From assembly GCA_036013505.1 (NCBI GenBank), contig CP107851.1:6222501-6286500 (forward strand): a stretch of 64,000 bases of DNA, given 5' to 3'. The notes beneath the pieces are model-generated. The model searched no databases. It was not told the origin of the DNA and saw only the letters and a list, made by a program, of their open reading frames with translations. Source of the DNA: Streptomyces sp. NBC_00510. Lineage in GTDB: Bacteria; Actinomycetota; Actinomycetes; Streptomycetales; Streptomycetaceae. Every line of letters starts with the position of its first letter. The first letter of the stretch is position 1. The position numbers were made by a program, and so were the translations under genes. Below, one piece after another: positions 42,539 through 51,962 of this stretch.

Positions 42539-45500
42539 TCAGCCCGCGTTGACCTTGTTGATCAGCACGCTGCCGGTGCCGGCGGCGGTGCCGTCGGCGT
42601 TGAGCAGCTGGACCTCGCCGAAGAACTGACGTCCCTCGGGAGCCGGGGCCGCGACCAGGACGTTCGCCGCGACGTTCGCGGAGGCGCCGTTGGCCAGCGG
42701 CACGGTCGCCGCCTCGTCCACGGAGACCGAGCCCAGCGTCGTCGAGTAGAAGACGTCGCGGTAGTCGTACTCGGTGGTGCCGGCCGGGACCGAGTAGCCG
42801 TCCACCGTGATGGTGTACGTGCCGGCCGCCGGGTTGGCGATGCTCACGGCCTCCTCCGAGTCGCCGTCCGCGGACTGGCCGACCACCGCGCCGTTGAGGG
42901 ACACGGTCAGGTCGAGGTCCGCGGAGGTGTCGGAGGTGCCGCCGATGGCGACGTCCAGCCGGGACGCGCCCGCGGGGACGACGACCGTGCTGGTGACGCT
43001 GTCACCGTCGGCGATCGTCTTGCGCGCCGCCGCGGCGGAGCCGAGCGCGCCGCCCTTCAGCTTGCCCTGGACCGGGGCGTAGCCGTTGGTGACCTTCCAC
43101 GAGACCGGGGCGGCGGTGCCGACCGTGGCCTCCTCGACGGTCTGGACCTCGGGGTCGAAGGAGACGCCGAGCGCGGTCGCGGTCAGGTTGTACGGGTTGT
43201 CCAGCACCGGCGAGGTACGGCGCGCCTCGACCTCGATCTCCCACACGCCCGGGATCGGGTTGGCGTAGGAGCGCAGGTCGGGACGGCACCCGTTGGTGGT
43301 GGTGTAGTTCGGGTAGCAGAACGTCGTCGTGGTGTTGTCCGCCGGGACGCCCCACGGGGTGATCGCGATGAAGCGCGTCTGGCTGCCGGTGGCCAGGCCG
43401 CCCATCTTGACCTCGAGCGTCTTGGCGCCCTCGGGGACGGTCACGAAGTAGGACTTGGTGCCGTTGCGCTGCACCGAGCCCGACGCCTTGACCGCGAACG
43501 ACGGCTTGGCCTGCGCGGAGGCCACGACCACGGTGTTGAGGATCTGCTGGTCGGTGCCGCGCGTCGAGGGGTCGTCGACCGTCAGGATCGCGCTGTGCAG
43601 ACCGGTGGAACCGGGCTTGGCCTTGACGCGCACGGTCACCGGCTTGTTCAGCGGCAGCCGTACGTCGTCGTCGTCGGCGAAGCGGAAGGTGCCGTCGTTG
43701 TTCACCCAGTCCAGGTCGTGCCGGATGGACCGGTCCGGACCGGTGGTGCGGGTGATGGTGACGTCGTACGTCTTGCTCTGACCGGCCTTCAGGCCGCCCT
43801 CGCGGTCGTAGATGCCGGTGCCGTAGCCCGGGGTCGCCAGGAACTGCGACAGGGCCGTGGAAACCGGGGCCTTGACCGTGTAGGTGTGGGCGCCGGCACC
43901 GGCCCTGATCAGGCGCCAGGCGTCCTCGATGTCGATCAGGCCGGAGCCCTGGGCGTACGCCGGGACGTCCTTGATCTTGTGCGCCGTGCTGGTCAGCGCG
44001 GTGCGCAGGGCCGCCGGGGTCAGCGCGATGCGGGCCTGCTTGGCCGCGGACAGCAGCAGCGCGGAGGCGCCGGCCGCCTGCGGGGAGGCCATCGACGTGC
44101 CCTGCAGCATGGCGTAGCCGGGCGGCAGGGTGTAGCCGGCCTCGGCGACCGGGCCACCGGGCTCCCAGGTCGGGATGGTGTTGATGGACGCACCCGGCGC
44201 GGAGATGATCGGCGCGAAGCCGCCGTCCTCACGCGGACCGCGCGAGGAGAAGGGCATCATGTCGTACGCCTTGGTCACCTGCGAGCCGTAGTTGGCCGCC
44301 CAGGTCTCCTTGGAGATGGTGGCGCCGACGCTCAGGACCTTGTCGGCCAGGCCGGGGTCACCGATGGTGTTGGCGCCGGGGCCGCTGTTGCCGGCCGAGA
44401 TGACCAGCTGCACGCCGAAGTCGTCGATGAGGCGGGTGTACAGCTGCGCGCGGACGTTGTTGCCGTCGTTCAGCGCGGGCAGGCCGCCGATGGACATGTT
44501 GACGATGTCCACACCGCGGTTGACCACCAGGTCGATCATGCCCTCGGTCAGCGCCACGTTGGTGCAGCCGCCGGACCAGGTGCAGGCGCGCGACGAGACG
44601 ATCTTCGCGCCCGGCGCCGCGCCGTTCATCTTGCCGCCGAACAGGCCGTTGGCGGAGGTGATGCCCGCGACGTGCGTGCCGTGCTCGGACTCGATGACGC
44701 CGATGTTGACGAAGTCGGCCTTCTTGCCGACCCAGGTGCCGCCGTACGGGTCCGTGGGGACGTCCTTGCGGACCTGCACCACGAAGGGGATCCGCTCGGA
44801 GATGGCGGTGGCGGGGTTGTCGGTGCCGAAGTAGCCGATCTGGAAGCCGTCCTTGTACGGCTTCATCTCGGTGTCGTCGGTGAAGTCCCCGTTGTCGTTC
44901 AGGTCGAGGCGGACGGTGCCCTTCGCCGGGTCGTACAGCACGCCCCAGTAGTCGGTGGTGTCGCCGTCGCGGTTGAGGTCACCGGCCATGTCGCCACCGG
45001 CGGTGGCGGACTCGAAGAAGACCGTGACCTGCTGCGTCGCCTCGGGGGCGGTCCAGGTGCGGCCCTGGTAGGTGACGCGCGGACCGTTGGTCATGCGGCG
45101 CCAGGTGGCGTCGCCGTCGGTGATCGGGTCGGTCGCGGTGACCCAGTCGACGATCTTGCGCTCGCCGGTCGTGGTCTTCTGCAGCGCCGGGTGACCGAGG
45201 TCCACGCCCGAGTCGAGGATGCCGATGGTGACGCCGCGGCCGTCGGCCTTGGGGTTGTCCTTGACGAAGTCCACCGCGCCGGTCTCGAAGGCCGGCTGGT
45301 AGGGGTTCTTCGCCGGGGTCTTCGCGTCGGGACCCGGGTAGGTGGTGGAGCCGTGGCCGTGGCCCTTCGAGGACCCCTTGCCGCCGTCGGCCGACGGGGA
45401 CGGGTCGTCGAGGACGATCTCCTGCTTGAGGTCGATCGCCTGCACCGACGAGAGCTTCTGCGCCGCCGCGATCGCCGTGTCCGCCTTGCCCGTCGGGACC

Positions 45501-45838
45501 GTGGCGCGGACGTAGCCGAGGTTGTCGTAGGTCCGGTCCACCGACGCGCCCTTGAGCGCGCCGAGCTCGTCCGAGACCTGCTCGGTGGAGCCCTTCTTGG
45601 TGGCGATCATGAGGGTGACGTTCTTGTCGCCACCGGCCTTGGCCTCGGCGAGCAGTTCGGCGTCGGCCGCTCCGAGCTTGTCGTGCGCGGTCTTCACCGC
45701 CGCGTCCGCCGGGTCGCCGGTCGTGTCGGCGAAAGCGGTGGAGGCGGAGATTCCGGTCGTCGTCAGCGCGGCCACCAGGCCCGCCGCGAGCGCGACACGG
45801 ACCACGCGTCTCTTCCCGCGTATGTGATCGAGAGACAT
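42539..45838 (-). CDS. secreted subtilisin-family (S8) serine protease
   Basis: 1099-aa exported protease. Signal peptide about 1-37 (ends TAFADTT); propeptide (about 40-145) with the inhibitor-I9-like KNVTLMIATKKGSTEQVSDELG. Triad: Asp209 (GILDSGVDLGHPAL), His386 (ESEHGTHVAGI) and Ser582 (LQGTSMASPQAAG); the oxyanion Asn is in VISAGNSGPGA. Asp and His are about 177 residues apart, far more than in ordinary subtilisins, and the insertion contains two EF-hand-like loops (DLNRDGDTTDY, DLNDNGDFTDD). The C-terminal half is beta-rich and includes PPC-like modules (AGTYTITVDGYS). It probably degrades extracellular protein. The ATG at 45838 has AGGA upstream. Confidence 0.95.
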   Translation of the reverse strand: MSLDHIRGKRRVVRVALAAGLVAALTTTGISASTAFADTTGDPADAAVKTAHDKLGAADAELLAEAKAGGDKNVTLMIATKKGSTEQVSDELGALKGASVDRTYDNLGYVRATVPTGKADTAIAAAQKLSSVQAIDLKQEIVLDDPSPSADGGKGSSKGHGHGSTTYPGPDAKTPAKNPYQPAFETGAVDFVKDNPKADGRGVTIGILDSGVDLGHPALQKTTTGERKIVDWVTATDPITDGDATWRRMTNGPRVTYQGRTWTAPEATQQVTVFFESATAGGDMAGDLNRDGDTTDYWGVLYDPAKGTVRLDLNDNGDFTDDTEMKPYKDGFQIGYFGTDNPATAISERIPFVVQVRKDVPTDPYGGTWVGKKADFVNIGVIESEHGTHVAGITSANGLFGGKMNGAAPGAKIVSSRACTWSGGCTNVALTEGMIDLVVNRGVDIVNMSIGGLPALNDGNNVRAQLYTRLIDDFGVQLVISAGNSGPGANTIGDPGLADKVLSVGATISKETWAANYGSQVTKAYDMMPFSSRGPREDGGFAPIISAPGASINTIPTWEPGGPVAEAGYTLPPGYAMLQGTSMASPQAAGASALLLSAAKQARIALTPAALRTALTSTAHKIKDVPAYAQGSGLIDIEDAWRLIRAGAGAHTYTVKAPVSTALSQFLATPGYGTGIYDREGGLKAGQSKTYDVTITRTTGPDRSIRHDLDWVNNDGTFRFADDDDVRLPLNKPVTVRVKAKPGSTGLHSAILTVDDPSTRGTDQQILNTVVVASAQAKPSFAVKASGSVQRNGTKSYFVTVPEGAKTLEVKMGGLATGSQTRFIAITPWGVPADNTTTTFCYPNYTTTNGCRPDLRSYANPIPGVWEIEVEARRTSPVLDNPYNLTATALGVSFDPEVQTVEEATVGTAAPVSWKVTNGYAPVQGKLKGGALGSAAAARKTIADGDSVTSTVVVPAGASRLDVAIGGTSDTSADLDLTVSLNGAVVGQSADGDSEEAVSIANPAAGTYTITVDGYSVPAGTTEYDYRDVFYSTTLGSVSVDEAATVPLANGASANVAANVLVAAPAPEGRQFFGEVQLLNADGTAAGTGSVLINKVNAG

Positions 45839-46249
45839 GGGCATCCTGTTCAAGATTTGGGCGCCAGTTGACCGACACATTGCGCCATCCGTGGGGCTGT
45901 TGGGGAGTGCCGTAGATGGCGTAAGACCGACATGACGCGAATACGTCAAGAAGCCGGGACCCGTCACGGGGCGCGAAGCATCCCGAACCGGCCCATTGCG
46001 TCCGGCCGTCCGATGACCCGGGGCTCGCGACGGTGCGCGGCGCCGGGGCGGTCGGTGAACACCGGATGAGCGTCCGGCCGCCTGGGGACCGGCCGCCGGT
46101 GACCGGCGGGAGGACTGCTGATCCATGTCCGCAGATGGGTGCCGGACGTTCCGTTTCCGTTGCACCGCAGGCCATCCAGGGTGCCAACGATCCGGTGAGG
46201 AGCGGCACCGCGGTGCCGCCGCAGCCACCGTCCACCGGGGGAACCCGCC
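45839..46249. other. divergent promoter region between subtilase and metallophosphoesterase genes
   Basis: About 410 bases without a gene. On the minus strand TTGACG (about 45946-45951) could be the -35 of the subtilase promoter, without a convincing -10. On the plus side a perfect 16-bp palindrome (46203-46218) lies 31 bases before the metallophosphoesterase start. A short open frame in the region has no protein character. Confidence 0.5.
46203..46218. promoter_or_regulatory. perfect 16-bp palindrome upstream of the metallophosphoesterase gene
   Basis: CGGCACCGCGGTGCCG, fully self-complementary with no loop, centred 39 bases before the ATG. The lack of a loop favours a dimeric-regulator site over a terminator, but GC-rich palindromes also occur by chance in this genome. 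Confidence 0.35.
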
Positions 46250-47992
46250 ATGTCTGGTCCCGTGTCCGCTGCCGCCCTCAGCCGTCGCAACGTCCTGATC
46301 GCCTCGGGTGTGACCGCCCTGGGTACGGGGCTCGGTTTCGCCCTCGTCCCCGGTTCGGGCGACGCGAAGGCACAGCCGCCCGGCGCCGAACCCGGCGCCG
46401 AACCCGCCTCCGGTGCCGCCCCGTCGGCACCGTCCGCTCCGGCCGCCGCCGAGCCCTTCACCGCCGGCACGACCCTCCAGTCCGTCGCCTCGCCGCGCGG
46501 CGGCGGGGGCTATCGCCGGCTCGGTGACGGCCCCGGGTGGAAGCGGGTCGTCCGCACCGAACTGGGCGCCGCCAAGAGCGGCCGCGCCGCGCGCCGTACA
46601 CCCCTGTCCTGCTTCGTGCAGTTCACCGACCTGCACCTCACGGACGTGCAGAACCCGCAGCGTTACGAGTTCCTGCGCTCCGCCGCCTCCGCGGGCTGGC
46701 GTCCCCAGGAGGCGCTCACCAACGCCGGCGCCGTCTCCCTGGTCGAACGGGTCAACGCCCTGCGGCACGGGCCCGCCACCGGCACGCCCATCGGTTTCGT
46801 CATGACCACCGGCGACAACACCGACAACAACTCGCGGATCGAACTGGACTGGTTCCTCGCGGTGATGAGCGGTGGCCGCTTCACCCCCGACTCCGGTGAC
46901 CCGCACCACTACGAGGGCGTCCAGGACTCGGGCCTGAAGCTCTTCTGGCAGCCGGACGCCGCCCTGCGCGACGTCGACAAGGCGCTCGGCTACCCCCGCC
47001 TGCCCGGTTTCCTGGCCGCCGCGGTCCGCGAGCTCAACAGCCCGGGACTGAACGTCCCCTGGTACTCCACCATCGGCAACCACGACCAGCTGTACGGGGG
47101 TTCGTACGCCGCCTCGTCCTTCTTCCACGACCTCGCGCTCGGCTCACGCAAGTTGTTCTCGCTGCCTCCGGCCGAGGCCGAAGCCGTCAACGCGTCCCTG
47201 CGCGAGGGACCCGACCCCCAGGGCACCCGCTTCCGCCAGGCCTGGAACCGCTACAAGTCCGGCGCCCGCACCGTCACCCCCGACGAACGTCGGGCACCGG
47301 TAACCCCGCGCGAGTACATCGCCGCCCACCTGGACCCGGCGCACGCCGGCGCCGGTCCCGTCGGCCACGGCTACACGACGGCCGAACTCGACTCCGGCCT
47401 GCTCCACTACGCGTTCCGGATCTCCGGCGGCGTGCTCGGCGTCAGCCTCGACACCACCGACCGGGGCGGCGACTACCGGGGCTCCCTCGGCACGGCCCAG
47501 TTGGACTGGCTGGACCGGACGCTCACCACGCACGCCGACGACACCGTCCTGGTCTTCAGCCACCACCCCAGCTGGTCGATGACCAACCTGGTCCGCGACC
47601 CCGCCCGCCCCAGCGAGCGGCGGCACGGTGGCGACGAGGTGCTCGCGCTGCTCCGCAGGCACCGCAACGTCGCCGCCTGGATCAACGGGCACAGCCACAA
47701 GAACAAGATCGTCCCGCACGGCACCTTCTGGGAGGTCTCCACCGCCTCCCACGTCGACCACCCGCAGCTGGCCCGGATCGTCGAGCTGACCGACAACCAC
47801 GACGGCACGCTCTCGCTGCTCTGCACGCTCGTGGAGTCCGCGGCTCCCTACCGCACCGACTTCACCGACCTGTCGCAGACCGGACTCGCCGCCCTCTACC
47901 GCGAGCTCGCGTTCAACTCCCCGGGAGCCCGCACGACGCTCTCCGGCGAGCCGGGCGACCGCAACGTGGAACTGCTGCTGAAGAAGCGCTGA
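46250..47992 (+). CDS. Tat-exported metallophosphoesterase (TIGR03767-like)
   Basis: 580-aa exported phosphoesterase. A twin-arginine signal (LSRRNVLIASGVTALG, residues about 10-30) precedes a Pro/Ala-rich linker. Metallophosphoesterase motifs occur in order: FTDLHL (D-x-H), TTGDNTDN (GD), IGNHDQL (GNHD), VFSHHPSW (His-His) and NGHSHKN (GHxH). The family binds two metal ions and hydrolyses phosphomono- or diesters. Tat export implies cofactors are inserted before secretion. GGGGGAA precedes the ATG. It ends 9 bases from the convergent nuclease-like gene. The substrate is unknown. Confidence 0.93.
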   Translation: MSGPVSAAALSRRNVLIASGVTALGTGLGFALVPGSGDAKAQPPGAEPGAEPASGAAPSAPSAPAAAEPFTAGTTLQSVASPRGGGGYRRLGDGPGWKRVVRTELGAAKSGRAARRTPLSCFVQFTDLHLTDVQNPQRYEFLRSAASAGWRPQEALTNAGAVSLVERVNALRHGPATGTPIGFVMTTGDNTDNNSRIELDWFLAVMSGGRFTPDSGDPHHYEGVQDSGLKLFWQPDAALRDVDKALGYPRLPGFLAAAVRELNSPGLNVPWYSTIGNHDQLYGGSYAASSFFHDLALGSRKLFSLPPAEAEAVNASLREGPDPQGTRFRQAWNRYKSGARTVTPDERRAPVTPREYIAAHLDPAHAGAGPVGHGYTTAELDSGLLHYAFRISGGVLGVSLDTTDRGGDYRGSLGTAQLDWLDRTLTTHADDTVLVFSHHPSWSMTNLVRDPARPSERRHGGDEVLALLRRHRNVAAWINGHSHKNKIVPHGTFWEVSTASHVDHPQLARIVELTDNHDGTLSLLCTLVESAAPYRTDFTDLSQTGLAALYRELAFNSPGARTTLSGEPGDRNVELLLKKR

Positions 47993-48001
47993 CCGCCGCG
48001 C

Positions 48002-48976
48002 TCACCGCGGGAGCACCACCACCCACGACGCGGGGTTGCGGTCGGCCGCGGCCATCAGGGCCGTACGGACGACGGTGGCCTGCTGCTCCAGGGACTCCCG
48101 CAGCTTGCGCGGCGTGATGTGCACGACCGAGATGCCGAGCCGCTCCAGGTGCTCGCGCTTGCGGGCGTACTCGCCCCACAGGGCGTCGTCCTCCTGCCGG
48201 GGCACGCGGGCGTCGAGCTCCACCGCGACCGCGTGCTCCGGCCAGTACGCGTCCACGCCGCCCAGGTGCGGGCCGCCCGGCAGCCGCAGGTCGACGTTCC
48301 ACAGCGGATCGGGCAGCCCGAAGCAGCGCACCATCGTGTACAGCCGGCTCTCGGCGATCGCCCGGCCCTCGGCCACCAGCGCGTCGACCGCCTCCACCAC
48401 GTGCGGCCGGGACAGCAGACGGGCCCGGCTCAGCTCCCCGACCAGCGCCGTCGCCTCGCAGTGGCCGCCACGCACCGCCTCGGTCAGCACCTGGTGGACC
48501 GCCCGGGCGTCGTCCAGCTCCTCCACCGCGTCCGCCAGCGCCCGGGGCAGCGGCGCGCACGGCATGCCCTGCACCTCCCGCGGCCGGGGCAGCGCGGTGG
48601 TGCGCACCAGTCCCACGTCACCCACGGCGCGCAGCCTGCGCTGCCGGGCCACCAGCAGGTCGATCCGGTCCAGGCCGACCAGCGGCGGCACCGAGGAGAA
48701 GCGGTGCAGGGCGAGCGCCGCGAGGCCCGTGACCATCGCCTCGCGGCCCGCGTAGAGCAGCGCCGCCCGGACCCGCTCGTCGCCGGTGGGCCGCCCGCGG
48801 TGCAGGACGTACACCCGGGGCAGCACCTCCTGCCAGGGGCCGCCGGGGCGGCAGCGCTCGGCCAGCGTCTCGGGGGTGACGCCGTGCTCCCGCAACTGCC
48901 GGGCCGACAGCACCGTCGGCCGGGTACGGGAGAGGTGGTCGAGGGGGCGGGGGCTGAGGGGGATGTTGTGGTTCAT
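48002..48976 (-). CDS. AbiEi-like winged helix plus DUF559-type nuclease-fold protein
   Basis: 324-aa actinobacterial protein. The N-terminal half resembles the AbiEi antitoxin fold: winged helix LSARQLREHGVTPETLAERC, then VLPRVYVLHRGRPTGDERVRAALLYAGREAMVTGLAALALHR. The C-terminal third (VDAYWPEHAVAVELDARVP, then EYARKREHLERLGISVVHITPRKLR) has the strand order and acidic pattern of a PD-(D/E)XK-type fold such as DUF559/Vsr. No AbiEii toxin gene is adjacent. Such fusions are common and uncharacterised in Streptomyces; DNA binding is likely and cleavage uncertain. The ATG at 48976 is used; the frame extends upstream without support. Confidence 0.75.
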   Translation of the reverse strand: MNHNIPLSPRPLDHLSRTRPTVLSARQLREHGVTPETLAERCRPGGPWQEVLPRVYVLHRGRPTGDERVRAALLYAGREAMVTGLAALALHRFSSVPPLVGLDRIDLLVARQRRLRAVGDVGLVRTTALPRPREVQGMPCAPLPRALADAVEELDDARAVHQVLTEAVRGGHCEATALVGELSRARLLSRPHVVEAVDALVAEGRAIAESRLYTMVRCFGLPDPLWNVDLRLPGGPHLGGVDAYWPEHAVAVELDARVPRQEDDALWGEYARKREHLERLGISVVHITPRKLRESLEQQATVVRTALMAAADRNPASWVVVLPR

Positions 48977-49222
48977 GCCGGGTGGATTCCCGCATCCCTC
49001 AGGGAGCCTAACGGCTGTTACCGTACCGTCGACAAATGCGGACATCCCCGCACTAAAGTTCAGACGTTCGGTTGCCGAGTGCCATTTTTCACCTATCCGG
49101 GTGACCGGCCTTGCCCCACCTGCTCCCCGGCCCTGGCGATGCTGCCGCACCACCGGGCCGGGCGGTACCCCACGTACGCCATTGGGGTGACCGGTCACCT
49201 GTTCCCTTCCGGGAGGGAGGCC

Positions 49223-51802
49223 TCAGACCGCCCCCGCCGCCGCGTCCCGCTCCTGGGCCCGCAGCGCCCGCGCGAGGTCGTCACGGCACTCGGCGACCAG
49301 CCGGCGCAGCGCCGGCGGCGCGTCCGCGTGCCCGCCCAGCCAGGCGTCGGCGGCGTCGAGGGTGGCGGGCCGGTCCTGGTGGTGCGGGAAGAGCCCGCGG
49401 ACGACGGCCATGCCGATCTCGATCGAGCGCTCCTTCCAGACCCGCCCGATCACGTCGAAGTAGCGGTCCGCGTAGGGGGCGAGCAGCTCGCGCTGGCCCG
49501 CCTGGTCGAAGCCCGCGATGGTGGCCTCGACGAGCGCGTTGGACAGCGCGTCGGACTCCACGACCGACGCCCAGCACTGCTCCTTGACGGCCGCGGAGGG
49601 CCGTGCCGCCAGGCAGCGCACCTGGTGCCGCTTGCCGGAGGCGGTGTCGTCGCGGGCGAGCTCCGCCGCGACGGCGGCCTCGTCGGCCGTGCCGCCGGCG
49701 GCCAGCGCTTCCAGGAAGGTCCAGCGCAGCTCCTGGTCCACGTCGAGTCCGTCGATCTTCTCGGTGCCGTCGAGCAGCCCGCGCAGCACGTCCGCCCCGG
49801 CCTCCCCGGAGGCGACGGCCGCGTAGAAGCGGGCCCAGGCCAGCTGGTGGCCGCTGCCCGGGGCCGCCGCGCGAAGCTCGCGCAGCGCGCCGTCCGCCAG
49901 CTCGCGCCCGCCCTGCCCGCGCCAGGCGGGTGCCGCGTAGTCGTTCAGGGCCGTACGGGCCTGCATGTGCAGCCCCTGCAGGACGCCGATGTCGGTCTCG
50001 GCGCCGGCGAAGCGCAGCACCAGGCCGAGGTAGTCGCGGGCGGGCATCAGGCCGTCGCGGGTCATGTTCCACACCGCGGACCAGGCCAGGGCGCGGGCCA
50101 TGGGGTCGGTGAGCGAGCCCAGGTGCTCCCGGACCGTGGCCAGGGAGTCCTCGTCGAAGCGGATCTTGCAGTAGGTCAGGTCGTCGTCGTTGACCAGCAC
50201 CAGGTCGGGCCGCTCCGCCCCGGCCAGCTCGCCCACCACCGTGCGCGGGCCCGCGACGTCGGTCTCGGCGCGCGCGTAGCGCTCCACGGTGCCGTCCGCG
50301 GTGCGCCGGTAGAGCCCCACCACGACCCGGTGCGGGCGCAGCTCGGGGTGCGAGGCCGCGGCCTCCTGCACCACGGCCAGCTCGGCGATCCGCCCGTCGG
50401 CGTCGTACGTCGCCTGCGGGGTCAGCGAGTTGACGCCCGCGGTCTGCAGCCAGGACCGGGACCACCCGGCCATGTCGCGCCCCGAGGTCTCCGCCAGCAC
50501 CGACAGCAGGTCGCCCAGCTCGGTGTTGCCGTAGGCGTGGCGCTGGAAGTAGCGGCGCGCGCCCTCCAGGAAGGCGTCCCGCCCGACGTAGGCGACCAGC
50601 TGCTTGAGCACGCTGGCGCCCTTGGCGTAGGTGATGCCGTCGAAGTTGAGCTTGGCGTCCTCCAGGTCGCGGATGTCGGCCGTGACCGGGTGGGTGGAGG
50701 GCAACTGGTCGGCGCGGTAGGCCCAGGCCTTGCGGCGGTTGGCGAAGGTGATCCAGCCCTCCTTGTACCGGGTGGCCTCCACCAGCGAGAACGCGCCCAT
50801 GAAGTCGGCGAAGGACTCCTTCAGCCACAGGTCGTCCCACCACCGCATGGTGACCAGGTCGCCGAACCACATGTGCGCCATCTCGTGCAGGATGACGTTC
50901 GCCCGGCCCTCGTAGGACGCCTGGGTGACCTTGCCGCGGAAGACGTACTCCTCGCGGAAGGTGACCAGCCCCGGGTTCTCCATCGCGCCGATGTTGTACT
51001 CGGGCACGAAGGCCTGGTCGTACTTCCCGAAGGGGTACGGGTAGCCGAAGTGGTCGTGGAAGAAGTCCAGGCCCTGCTTGGTGACGGTGAAGATCTCCTC
51101 GGCGTCGAAGTGCCGGGCGAGGCCCTTGCGGCACAGCGCCCCCAGGGGGATCTCCAGCTCGGAGCCGTCCGGCAGCGCGCGCCGGTAGGTGTCGTGGACC
51201 ATGTGGTACGGCCCGGCGACGACGGCCGTGATGTACGTGGAGATCGGCCGGGTCGGCGCGAAGTGCCGCGTCTCGCCGCCGTCGGAGACCCCGGTGACAC
51301 GCTCGTTGCCGAGCACCACCCAGGACTCGGGCGCGGTGACGGAGAAGGTGAACGGCGCCTTCAGGTCGGGCTGCTCGAAGTCGGCGAAGACCCGGCGGGC
51401 GTCGGCCGGCTCGTACTGCGTGTAGAGGTAGACCTCGCCGTCCTCGGGGTCGGTGAAGCGGTGCATGCCCTCGCCCGTCCGGCTGTAGGCGCACTGCGCG
51501 TCGACGACCAGGACGTTCTCGGCGGCCAGGTCGTCCAGCGTGATCCGCGTCCCGTCGAAGACCACCGCGGGGTCCAGCTCCCGGCCGTTGAGCGTCACGG
51601 ACGTGACGGAGGGCGCGAGCAGGTCCGCGAAGCTGGACGCGCCGGGCTCCGTGCAGCGGAACCTGACGGTGGTCACGGACCGGAACGTCCGCTCCTCCGG
51701 GCGCAGCGCCGACCGCAGGTCGAGGGCGACCTCGTAACCGTCCACGGCCAGCAGCCGTGCCCGCTCTCGGGCCTCGTCACGCGTGAGGTTCTCACCGGGC
51801 AC
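49223..51802 (-). CDS. pepN: aminopeptidase N, second copy (M1 metallopeptidase)
   Basis: 859-aa zinc aminopeptidase paralogous to 33398-35968 along its full length. GAMEN motif in YNIGAMENPGLVTFREEY; zinc site HEMAHMWFGDLV with the distal Glu in LKESFADF; the C-terminal helical domain is complete. It is cytoplasmic with no signal peptide. Differences from the first copy lie mainly in the substrate-facing and C-terminal parts, so specificity may differ. The GTG start at 51802 has GGAG six bases upstream and gives the conserved PGENLTRDEARERARLL. It is divergent from the Rv2466c-like gene. Confidence 0.96.
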   Translation of the reverse strand: MPGENLTRDEARERARLLAVDGYEVALDLRSALRPEERTFRSVTTVRFRCTEPGASSFADLLAPSVTSVTLNGRELDPAVVFDGTRITLDDLAAENVLVVDAQCAYSRTGEGMHRFTDPEDGEVYLYTQYEPADARRVFADFEQPDLKAPFTFSVTAPESWVVLGNERVTGVSDGGETRHFAPTRPISTYITAVVAGPYHMVHDTYRRALPDGSELEIPLGALCRKGLARHFDAEEIFTVTKQGLDFFHDHFGYPYPFGKYDQAFVPEYNIGAMENPGLVTFREEYVFRGKVTQASYEGRANVILHEMAHMWFGDLVTMRWWDDLWLKESFADFMGAFSLVEATRYKEGWITFANRRKAWAYRADQLPSTHPVTADIRDLEDAKLNFDGITYAKGASVLKQLVAYVGRDAFLEGARRYFQRHAYGNTELGDLLSVLAETSGRDMAGWSRSWLQTAGVNSLTPQATYDADGRIAELAVVQEAAASHPELRPHRVVVGLYRRTADGTVERYARAETDVAGPRTVVGELAGAERPDLVLVNDDDLTYCKIRFDEDSLATVREHLGSLTDPMARALAWSAVWNMTRDGLMPARDYLGLVLRFAGAETDIGVLQGLHMQARTALNDYAAPAWRGQGGRELADGALRELRAAAPGSGHQLAWARFYAAVASGEAGADVLRGLLDGTEKIDGLDVDQELRWTFLEALAAGGTADEAAVAAELARDDTASGKRHQVRCLAARPSAAVKEQCWASVVESDALSNALVEATIAGFDQAGQRELLAPYADRYFDVIGRVWKERSIEIGMAVVRGLFPHHQDRPATLDAADAWLGGHADAPPALRRLVAECRDDLARALRAQERDAAAGAV

Positions 51803-51962
51803 GGGGTCTCCATCCTTCGCACGCCGTCGTGGGATCTGTCTTGTGGACGCCAGGCATCTTCGCACGTCGGCCCTGACGGCGGCGCACGGGAATGGGGATG
51901 GCACCGAGGGCGTTGCGCGTTGCGGACCACGTGTCACCGCATCATGCCCAGAGGAGAGAACC

